Below are positions 16,659 through 23,845 of a DNA stretch of 64,000 nucleotides, in pieces. The notes beneath the pieces are model-generated. The model was not told the origin of the DNA. It saw nothing but the letters and a program-made list of their open reading frames with translations, and searched no databases. A program made the translations under genes and the position numbers. Where the stretch lies: NCBI GenBank assembly GCA_012103325.1, contig WLWY01000001.1, positions 372,001 to 436,000 on the forward strand, read 5' to 3'. The stretch is from Alphaproteobacteria bacterium. GTDB lineage: Bacteria > Pseudomonadota > Alphaproteobacteria > UBA8366 > GCA-2717185. The stretch's first letter is position 1, and the number at the start of each line of letters is the position of its first letter.

Positions 16659-17665
16659 GACCGCTCGCGGCCCTGCTTGCCTTCCTTGCCGTCCACGGCG
16701 GGCCGCTCTGGATTGCGCCGGCGCAGGCGGCGCCGGCCGGCTGCGTGCCGGTCTCCGAACTCTGCACCGTCGGCGCCGCGAAACGCACCATCCAGGGCTT
16801 CGAGATCGAGCGCGATTGCTGGGAGCGGCGGGTCGTCTATGCCTGTCCGGACGCCCGGCCGGGCGGCGTCTGCGCCGTGCTGTCGGACGCGCCGGACTGC
16901 ACCCGAACCGGGGCGGAATGCAGCGAACGCGGCGCCGACGGCGTCTGTCTGGAAGAGACGAATACCTTCCGCTGCGCCCGACGGATGAGCGGCGCCGGGA
17001 TTTCGCTGGAGGGGGTCGCCGCCGGGCCGGCCGGTCACGCGGCGCGCTCGCCGCTGCAATGCGGCAGCACGCTCTATTGCCCGGACGGGCTGTGCCAGGG
17101 GCTGGGCGAATCGGAGGCCTCCGGGGACTTCGGCAAGGCCGCCGCCTGGATGGGGCTGCTGACCCAAATGGGCAAGGAGAAGGACCCGGACGCGGTCACC
17201 CTGTTCCGCGGCCAGGGCCGCAAATGCTCGCGCTGGACCCTGGGCGCCAAGGACTGCTGCTCCGACGACGGTTGGCTACTCGACACGTTCGGCTGCTCGG
17301 AGAGTGAGAAGATCCTCGCCGAGACCCGCGCCGCCCGGCAGACCCACTCCGTCGGCAGCTACTGCTCGAAGAGGTCCCCGTTCGGCTGCCTGGTCCGCAA
17401 GAAGTCCTATTGCAGCTTCCGCTCGCTCTTCGCCCGGGTGTTCCAGGAGCAGGCCCGGGCCCAGCTCGGCATCGGCTGGGGCAGCGCCAAGCGGCCGGAC
17501 TGCCGGCCGCTCTCGATCGAGGAGATCCAGCGGGTGGATTTTGCCCGCGTCGACCTATCGGAGATATACGACGACATGCTGGGCAATGCTCAGGTGCCAA
17601 GCCAGGGCAGCGTCAGCCGCGAGATCCGGCGGCGGATCGAGACCTATTACAGGCGGCAGGAATGA
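16655..17665 (+). CDS. TraN-like protein, C-terminal Cys-rich half
   Basis: A 336-residue protein with its own signal peptide (MRPLAALLAFLAVHGG, cleavage near APAQA) and more than twenty cysteines, including CVPVSELCTVGAAKRTIQGF, DCCSDDGWLL and CLVRKKSYCSF. This last pattern (K.CC...W and KK.YC.F.S) is typical of the C-terminal part of TraN. It starts by ATGA overlap with the preceding half. The independent signal peptide argues for a true two-gene arrangement rather than a frameshift. Confidence 0.75.
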   Translation: MRPLAALLAFLAVHGGPLWIAPAQAAPAGCVPVSELCTVGAAKRTIQGFEIERDCWERRVVYACPDARPGGVCAVLSDAPDCTRTGAECSERGADGVCLEETNTFRCARRMSGAGISLEGVAAGPAGHAARSPLQCGSTLYCPDGLCQGLGESEASGDFGKAAAWMGLLTQMGKEKDPDAVTLFRGQGRKCSRWTLGAKDCCSDDGWLLDTFGCSESEKILAETRAARQTHSVGSYCSKRSPFGCLVRKKSYCSFRSLFARVFQEQARAQLGIGWGSAKRPDCRPLSIEEIQRVDFARVDLSEIYDDMLGNAQVPSQGSVSREIRRRIETYYRRQE

Positions 17666-18471
17666 GACGCGTTCCCTTGGCCATAACCGTCCTCGCCCTG
17701 CTTGCGGCCACCGCCGTGACGGCCACATCCGCCGGTGCCGACCCCGCCGGGGCCGGATCGCCGGACCTTTGCGTAGCCCGCAAGCTCGGCTGGCATTTCT
17801 ATTGCGACCCGGAGAAGGCGGAAGCGGTCCTGGAAGATCCCGCTCCCACGCCGTCGCCACCGCCCGACCCGCGCCAGCGCATCGCGGCGATCCGCGACAA
17901 GCTCGATGTCCTGAAGGCAACCGCGATCCTCGACCCGACGCCGGACAATCTCGTCGCCTATATCCGCTTCCAGCGCGAGCAGCTCGACCGCGCGTCGCTG
18001 TTCTCCGACCAGTGGCGGCGCACCGTCTGGCGGAACCCCGAGCTGGACTACGACCTGGTCCGTCCCACCGGCACGCTCGCCAAGCGCGCCTGGTCCGACG
18101 CCCGCCGGCGCGACGCGGCGGCCGCGCTCGCCGCCCTGCCGGAGCGTTACGGCGTCTTCTACTTCTTCAAGGCCGGCTGCCCGCAATGCCGCGCCTTCGA
18201 GACCGCGCTCAGGCCCTTCGTCGAAACCCATGGCCTGCACCTCATGGCCGTGTCGCTCGACGGTAGCCCGTCGCCCGCCTTCCCGTACGCCGTGGCCGAT
18301 TCCGGCCAGGCCGCGCGGCTCGGCGTCACCGGCGAGCACCTGCCCGCGCTGGCGCTCTTCGACAGCGGACGCAACCGGGTGATCCCGGTCGGCTTCGGGG
18401 CGTTGGCGGCGGACGAGCTGGAGCGGCGCATCTACGTGCTGACGCAGTTGGAGGTGGGCGATGATTATTAG
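17662..18471 (+). CDS. traF: TraF, thioredoxin-fold pilus assembly protein
   Basis: A 269-residue exported F-type TraF. The signal peptide is followed by a WHFYCDP segment, a helical region (about residues 70-150) and a thioredoxin-like domain, YGVFYFFKAGCPQCRAFE, with CPQC near residue 173. F TraF lacks the CXXC, but many relatives keep it. It acts in periplasmic folding and assembly of the pilus. It overlaps traN by four bases and the following gene by eleven. Confidence 0.87.
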   Translation: MRRVPLAITVLALLAATAVTATSAGADPAGAGSPDLCVARKLGWHFYCDPEKAEAVLEDPAPTPSPPPDPRQRIAAIRDKLDVLKATAILDPTPDNLVAYIRFQREQLDRASLFSDQWRRTVWRNPELDYDLVRPTGTLAKRAWSDARRRDAAAALAALPERYGVFYFFKAGCPQCRAFETALRPFVETHGLHLMAVSLDGSPSPAFPYAVADSGQAARLGVTGEHLPALALFDSGRNRVIPVGFGALAADELERRIYVLTQLEVGDDY

Positions 18472-18880
18472 GATTTTGCGGGCTTTGCCCGCGCCCACCA
18501 AAGGCCTTGGGCCTTTGGGAACCATTTGTTTGGCGCTGTGTCTGATGGCGGCGCCGGTTCGGGCGGAGGACGGGTATGGGCTGATCTTCGTTTACCGGAC
18601 GGACTGTGCGGCGAGCGGGGCGTTGTCGCGCTCGCTCAAGGCGGTGGCGGACCGCTATGCCATGGCGGTCCTGCCGGTCAGCCTGGACGGCGCGCGGTTC
18701 GCCGAATGGCCGGGCACGATCCCCGACCGCGGCCAGGCGCACGGCCTCGGCATCGCCCGCGTGCCCTTCCTCGCACTCTACGACGCCCGCACCGCCACGC
18801 TCACCCCGATCGCCGCCGGCCACCTCCCCCCGGCCCAGCTGGAGGCCCGCATCGCCGCAACCCTGAAAGCATCGCCATGA
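18461..18880 (+). CDS. Small TraF/TrbB-like thioredoxin-fold protein with degenerate active site
   Basis: A 139-residue exported protein similar in layout to the C-terminal half of TraF (GYGLIFVYRTDCAASGALS, VSLDG, GIARVPFLALYD). The usual CXXC is CAAS, so only the first Cys (near residue 49) remains and redox catalysis is doubtful. GGAGGTG precedes the ATG, which lies within the end of traF. F carries the thioredoxin-fold gene trbB near traH. A palindromic repeat (18498-18518) lies inside the codons of its signal peptide. Confidence 0.65.
   Translation: MIIRILRALPAPTKGLGPLGTICLALCLMAAPVRAEDGYGLIFVYRTDCAASGALSRSLKAVADRYAMAVLPVSLDGARFAEWPGTIPDRGQAHGLGIARVPFLALYDARTATLTPIAAGHLPPAQLEARIAATLKASP
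18498..18518. repeat. Palindromic repeat inside a signal-peptide coding region (copy 1)
   Basis: CCAAAGGCC (18498-18506) and GGCCTTTGG (18510-18518) are perfect 9-base arms around three bases. It is translated as part of PTKGLGPLG in the small thioredoxin-like protein. A related palindrome occurs in the next gene at the equivalent place. Confidence 0.7.
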
Positions 18881-20304
18881 CCAAAAACCGGTTTCCAAAG
18901 GTCCGCGGCCTTTGGCGGGCATGGGCAGCGCCCATAGCCATCGCCTCGGCGATCCTCGCCACCCCCGCGCAGGCCGACGTCGCCGAGTCCATGTCCGACT
19001 TCTGGAACGGTATCGGGCTCTCCAACGCGACCGGCCCCTCGGCCTATGCCGGCCAGTCGGCGGGCTACTACACCGGCGGCAACCTGTTCATGCGCACGCC
19101 GCAGCGCAACAGCGCGGTCGCCACGGTGAACCTGCCGTCCCACCGGGCCGGCTGCGGCGGTATCGACTTCTTCGCCGGCGGCTTCTCCTTCATCAACTCC
19201 GACGAGCTGGTCGCCCTCATGAAGTCCATCGGCTCCAACGCCGTGGCCTATTCCTTCAACCTGGCGCTGGAGACCATCTCGCCGATGATCGCCGAGCAGA
19301 TCGGCACGCTGCAGGACTGGATACAGCGGATCAATCAGTTCAACATCAACTCCTGCGAGGCGGCCAAGGGCATCGTCGGCGGCCTGTGGCCGCGCAACGA
19401 GACCGCCAGCCGGGTGATCTGCGAGGACCTCGGCAACTCCAGCGGTGTCTTCACCGACCGCGCCGCCGCGCGCCATGGCTGCGGCTCCCAGGGCCGGCGC
19501 CAGAGCACGCTGAACCGCGCCGGCGGCGCGATGCGCGACCAGATCCCGGCCGACATCAACATCGCCTGGGAAGCGGCCAAGAAGAACCCGCTGTTCGCCA
19601 ACGACCGCGACCTGGCCGAGTTGATGATGAATCTCGCGGGCACCGTGGTGGTGCTGGCGCCGGCCAACGACGACGCGCCGCCGCGGTTCCGGTACTACGG
19701 CCCGAAAGCCGGCGCCGACCAGCTCATCGCCGCCCTGCTCGGGGGCGGCAGCGCCACCGTCAACCACTGCAACGACCCGGAGAAGTGCCTGTCCATCAAT
19801 ACCTCGGGCAGCCTCACCGTTCCCGCCGCCGGCGCCTTCGCCGAGCGGGTGCGGCTCGTCCTGCAAGGCATCCAGGACAAGATCGATACCGACACGCCGC
19901 TCTCCGCGGCCGAGCAGGCGCTGCTGAACACGACCAACATCCCGATCTACAAGATCGTCAATGTCATGACCGGCTACCGGGGTGGCCTCTCGTCCCTGTC
20001 GCTGCCGCAGTACGCGGAACTGATCGCGCTCGACGTGCTCTACCGCTACGCCAGCGACCTCATGAACGAAGGCGAAAAGGGCGGCTCGGCCCTGGCGCTG
20101 GCCGACGACCAGATCCTCAAGGACTGGCGCGACGGCTTGCAGACGGCACGGCGGGCGCTGCGCCGCAAGATGGCCGCGGTCTCCGGCAACTTCGCCCGGA
20201 CCGTCAGCATCGTCGAGTCGGTGCGCGTGCTCGAACAGCATCTGGTCGGCAACATGTCAGCCCACATGCGCGCCAACATCGGCTGGGTCAACGGCAGTGA
20301 GTAA
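18877..20304 (+). CDS. traH: TraH, pilus assembly protein
   Basis: A 475-residue exported TraH-family protein (F TraH 458). The signal peptide ends near TPAQA. Family marks are GYYTGGNLFMRTP, LPSHRAGCGGIDFFAGGFSFIN, the Cys pair near NINSCEAAKGIVGGLW and the C-terminal coiled-coil region. TraH forms an outer-membrane-associated complex with TraF and TraU. The ATG overlaps the previous stop. A 111-base untranslated gap follows, where a strong GGGAGG site serves traG. Confidence 0.92.
   Translation: MTKNRFPKVRGLWRAWAAPIAIASAILATPAQADVAESMSDFWNGIGLSNATGPSAYAGQSAGYYTGGNLFMRTPQRNSAVATVNLPSHRAGCGGIDFFAGGFSFINSDELVALMKSIGSNAVAYSFNLALETISPMIAEQIGTLQDWIQRINQFNINSCEAAKGIVGGLWPRNETASRVICEDLGNSSGVFTDRAAARHGCGSQGRRQSTLNRAGGAMRDQIPADINIAWEAAKKNPLFANDRDLAELMMNLAGTVVVLAPANDDAPPRFRYYGPKAGADQLIAALLGGGSATVNHCNDPEKCLSINTSGSLTVPAAGAFAERVRLVLQGIQDKIDTDTPLSAAEQALLNTTNIPIYKIVNVMTGYRGGLSSLSLPQYAELIALDVLYRYASDLMNEGEKGGSALALADDQILKDWRDGLQTARRALRRKMAAVSGNFARTVSIVESVRVLEQHLVGNMSAHMRANIGWVNGSE
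18895..18915. repeat. Palindromic repeat inside a signal-peptide coding region (copy 2)
   Basis: CCAAAGG (18895-18901) and CCTTTGG (18909-18915) form a hairpin-capable inverted repeat, translated as FPKVRGLW at the start of the TraH signal peptide. It closely resembles the copy at 18498-18518. Confidence 0.65.
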
Positions 20305-20415
20305 CGGCTGGAGCCACGGCCAGCAGGGCTCCGCGCACGGCGGCCGAGAAGCCCGGCCCCCATCCGCCCATGCTTTGAAACGGCATGACGGTTAGAAGGA
20401 CGGGAGGCATCCACC

Positions 20416-23229
20416 ATGTATGAAGTCTTCACACAGGGCGGCGGCACCTATCTGGTCGATATCTTCAACGCCGTGGCGGCGCTCTCGGGCTCGAGCGCCT
20501 TCGCCAACCTGATCCGGATCGCCGCGGCCTTCTCGCTGTTGTGGCTGCTGTTCCAGACCGCTCTCGGCGGCTCCTGGATGGCCAACGTCAAGTGGTACGC
20601 GGCCTTCCTGGCGATCTATCTCGTGCTGTTCACGCCGCAGGTCACGGTCCGCGTCATCGACCGGCTGAACCCCGCGCTGTCCAACGCCACCATCGACAAC
20701 GTGCCGTACGGTCTTGCCGGCTTCGCTTCCATGACCAGCGAGATCGGCGACGGCCTGACGCGCCTGAGCGAGGCCGCCTTCAGCCTGCCGACCGACCTGC
20801 GCTATCAGGAGACCGGCATGCTGTTCGGCGCGCGCCTGATGAAGGAAGCGACCAAGTGGCAGATCACCGACAGCCGCTTCTCCGGCAACATGACGCGCTT
20901 CGCCCGGCAATGCGTGTTCTACGGCATCTTGCTCGGCCACATCGATCTCGATGAGCTGAAGACCACGGATAGTCTCTGGCGGTACGTCGAGGCCACCGCC
21001 GCGTCGCCGCTCAGGCACTTCGAGTACCGCAGCCCCCGCGCCAGCGGCGGGGAAGAGCGCGGCATCGTCTCCTGCCAGGACGGCATCGGGCTCCTGCAAG
21101 GCGAATGGCCCAGGGAGCTGGACCGGGCCGGGTCGGTCTTTGGGGTCCGGCTGTTCCCCGGCGTGCCGGCGGCCACCGCCAGGGCCGAGCTGCTGTCGCG
21201 CCTGCCCATCGCCCACCAATACCTGATCGGCGCCTCGCGGGACGCCGGCGCCATCATGCAACAGCAGATGCTGATCAACGCCTTCGACAACGCGATCAAA
21301 GGCTGGGCCGAGGAACTCGGCAACGCCGCCGCCCTGGAGGGCTACATGCGCGCCCGCGCCGACCTCCAGACCGAGGCGGTCTACAAGACCACCGGACTGC
21401 AAGCCGAGAAATGGGTGCCGATCCTCAAGATCGTCTTCGAGGCGCTCTACTACGGCGCCTTCCCGATCGCGCTGATCATGATGCTGACACCGATCGGCCT
21501 CACCGTGCTGCGGGGCTACTTCTCGGGTTTCGTCTGGCTCCAGAGTTGGGGGCCGCTCTACGCCATCCTGCACCGCATCATGATGGGCGAGGTCGCCGAC
21601 CGGGCGTCCTCGATGGCCGGCGGCGAGGGTATCGCCATGGTCGCGCAGCTCGGCGTCAGGGCCGTGGTCCAGGACACCTCCGCCATGGCCGGCTACCTCT
21701 CCATGTCGGTGCCCTTCCTGGCGCTCGGCCTGATGTTCGGGGCCAACCGCTTCGCCCACCTGGCGACCTCGATGCTGGCCCCGAGCCAGCGCGCCGCCGG
21801 CACCGCCGCCGAGGAAGGCACCTCCGGCAACATCTCCCTCGCCAACACCAGCCTCGACAACCATAGCTTCCACACCATGCGCGGCCACAGCCTGATGACC
21901 AACGCGCTGATCGACAGCGGCATGACCGGTCGGCGCATGGAAGACGGGGCCATGAACTACCGGGCCGCCGACGGCGGAGAGAGCGTGTTCAAGGAGCGGG
22001 CGATCTCCGATCCCGGCTTCAACGTCGCCTGGGGCTCGCGGGTGACCCAGGGCCTGCAGAACCGGATATCGGAGACGCGCTCCCATGCCACGAGCGAGGC
22101 GGAACGGGCCTCGGACCAGATGAGCGCATCCCTCGGCCAGTCGGTGGCCTTCGGCAACGCGCTCCAGAACAGCACCGGCTTCACCCAAGGCCGGGGCCTG
22201 GAGCAGCGCCAGTCGATCGCCGACGCCACCTCGCGGATCGAGCAGGCCGCGCAGCGCCTGAGCGAGACCGAGGGATGGAGCCAGTCCCAGGCGATCAGCG
22301 TGCTGGGACGTGCCGCCGGACGTGTCGGCACGCCGTTCCAGAGTCTTTCTCCGCTCAGCTTCAGCGCCGAGGGCAGCGGGGAGTGGCGGGCGCAAGGCGT
22401 CTCCCAGGAGGATTGGGCCAAGGCCAAGAGCGTCGCCGAGGAATACGGCGTGCGCGAGAGCTTCGAGAGGCTGCAATCCGCCTCGGAAACCTTGAGTTTC
22501 AGCGAGGGCCAGAGCAACCTGCGGGACCTCCGCGACGACATGTCGGCGAGCCACAACGAAAGCCGGTCGGCCGAGCGCAGCGTGAGCGAAAGCCTGAACC
22601 GGGCCGAGTCCTACGAACGGGCGCTTGCCGCCTACAAGGAGGACAGCGGCAGCTTCAACGCCAATCTCAACCAGCAGGCGCTCGAGATCGGGGCGGAACG
22701 CCACGGCGGCAACATGGCCGACGCTTACCGGGCCGCCAGGGAGGACCCGCGCCTTGCCCAGGAGTGGGCCGACGAGGCCGTCGATCGCTATCTCAACCGC
22801 CTGCCGGTCTCCGACACCACGCCCGGACAGCTCCAGGGCGATCTGTTCGAAAGCCGGGCGGCCGCCACCCGCGCCCGGCACGGCGGGAACGCCGGGAGCG
22901 TGAGAAGCGCCGGCGAGGCGGACGACGTCATCGCGGCGCGGAGAGCGGAGGTCGAGAGCGGCTCAACCCGCCTCACCGGGCAGATGTCCAACGCCGGGGC
23001 GCTATTGGGCGGCGAGGTGGCCAGGGCCAGGCAGGAAACCGGGGAGCGGGCCGAGGACAAAGCCGGTCAGTCGGCGGTCGAGGGGGCAGGTCGCGCCTTC
23101 GTGGGAACGCCGGGTGATGCCATCGACACGGTCAAGGGATGGTTCAGTGACGACGAAGAATCAACGGAACCGTCACCCCGGAACCGGCCGAGGGGAAACC
23201 CGAGAGGAAACTCGCGGGGGCGTCAATGA
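20416..23229 (+). CDS. traG: TraG, mating-pair stabilisation and pilus protein
   Basis: A 937-residue TraG (F TraG 938). The N-terminal half has several membrane segments (about residues 30-80 and 340-460, for example FPIALIMMLTPIGLTVLRGYF). It is followed by a long soluble helical region rich in Ser, Glu and Gln (about residues 480-900) that in F enters the recipient envelope and recognises TraS. The last residues are basic and Arg/Pro/Gly-rich. The start is supported by GGGAGG. The stop overlaps the end of the convergent gene at 23223. Confidence 0.93.
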   Translation: MYEVFTQGGGTYLVDIFNAVAALSGSSAFANLIRIAAAFSLLWLLFQTALGGSWMANVKWYAAFLAIYLVLFTPQVTVRVIDRLNPALSNATIDNVPYGLAGFASMTSEIGDGLTRLSEAAFSLPTDLRYQETGMLFGARLMKEATKWQITDSRFSGNMTRFARQCVFYGILLGHIDLDELKTTDSLWRYVEATAASPLRHFEYRSPRASGGEERGIVSCQDGIGLLQGEWPRELDRAGSVFGVRLFPGVPAATARAELLSRLPIAHQYLIGASRDAGAIMQQQMLINAFDNAIKGWAEELGNAAALEGYMRARADLQTEAVYKTTGLQAEKWVPILKIVFEALYYGAFPIALIMMLTPIGLTVLRGYFSGFVWLQSWGPLYAILHRIMMGEVADRASSMAGGEGIAMVAQLGVRAVVQDTSAMAGYLSMSVPFLALGLMFGANRFAHLATSMLAPSQRAAGTAAEEGTSGNISLANTSLDNHSFHTMRGHSLMTNALIDSGMTGRRMEDGAMNYRAADGGESVFKERAISDPGFNVAWGSRVTQGLQNRISETRSHATSEAERASDQMSASLGQSVAFGNALQNSTGFTQGRGLEQRQSIADATSRIEQAAQRLSETEGWSQSQAISVLGRAAGRVGTPFQSLSPLSFSAEGSGEWRAQGVSQEDWAKAKSVAEEYGVRESFERLQSASETLSFSEGQSNLRDLRDDMSASHNESRSAERSVSESLNRAESYERALAAYKEDSGSFNANLNQQALEIGAERHGGNMADAYRAAREDPRLAQEWADEAVDRYLNRLPVSDTTPGQLQGDLFESRAAATRARHGGNAGSVRSAGEADDVIAARRAEVESGSTRLTGQMSNAGALLGGEVARARQETGERAEDKAGQSAVEGAGRAFVGTPGDAIDTVKGWFSDDEESTEPSPRNRPRGNPRGNSRGRQ

Positions 23230-23774
23230 GTCGCGTCGTCCTTTTCGAGTACCACCCGGATGCCCGCATCGTCGTCGATGAAGGGAACCGGGCCGAAGAT
23301 CTTTATGCTCCACCAGACGGCCGCCAGGAGCGTCGCGATGATGACGAAGATTACTGGAGGTCCGATGAAAGGAGCGAGCACAAGAAACTCCAACAGCAAC
23401 GCGACGACCAGCCCCAGGGCCAGCAACCGCATCTTCTTTCGGATGTTCCTGTGGCGGCCGGTTCTGTGCACGGCAAGATATCCGCCCTCTACCTCGATGC
23501 GTGCTTCATCGTCGATGAAGGGGATCGGGCCGTGGATCTTTATGCTCCACCAGATGGCAATCAGGAAGGTCACGACCATGAGAAGCATGACCGGAGGTCC
23601 GATGAAGGGAGCGAGCACAAGGAACTCCACCAACAACGCAGCAACAAGTACCAGGGCCAGCAACCGCATCTTCTTTCGGATGCTCCTGGGGCGGGTACTT
23701 CCCAGCGCGGCAACGACGGCAGCCTCGGCGCCCTCGACGTTTTCGACACCTTTGACTTTCTTACCGGTACTCAT
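23223..23774 (-). CDS. Duplicated-domain membrane protein; entry-exclusion candidate
   Basis: A 183-residue protein made of two tandem copies of a domain of about 65 residues. Each copy runs IRKKMRLLAL...EFLVLAPFIGPPV...WWSIKI.GP.PFIDD and has two membrane helices, so four in total. It is the only minus-strand gene inside the transfer operon and lies exactly between traG and traD, where F carries traS and traT. GAAGGGAAG precedes the ATG, and TGGTATAGT (23799-23807) is an extended -10 for an independent promoter. No family is recognised. The entry-exclusion role is inferred from position, size and topology. Confidence 0.75.
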   Translation of the reverse strand: MSTGKKVKGVENVEGAEAAVVAALGSTRPRSIRKKMRLLALVLVAALLVEFLVLAPFIGPPVMLLMVVTFLIAIWWSIKIHGPIPFIDDEARIEVEGGYLAVHRTGRHRNIRKKMRLLALGLVVALLLEFLVLAPFIGPPVIFVIIATLLAAVWWSIKIFGPVPFIDDDAGIRVVLEKDDATH

Positions 23775-23798
23775 GGCGACTTCCCTTCTCTTGCGAAT

Positions 23799-23807
23799 AC
23801 TATACCA
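23799..23807 (-). promoter_or_regulatory. Extended -10 promoter element for the antisense membrane gene
   Basis: On the minus strand TGGTATAGT fits the extended -10 pattern TGnTATAAT, about 25 bases before the ATG at 23774. No clear -35 is visible, as is common for extended -10 promoters. Confidence 0.45.
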
Positions 23808-23845
23808 CTCCTTCCCTCTTCCGCCTCTTACTTTCCGGGGCGTCC

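Noticed and set aside
20297..20395. Short GTG-started plus-strand frame between traH and traG
   Set aside because: Only about 31 codons, overlapping the traH end, without a convincing ribosome site.
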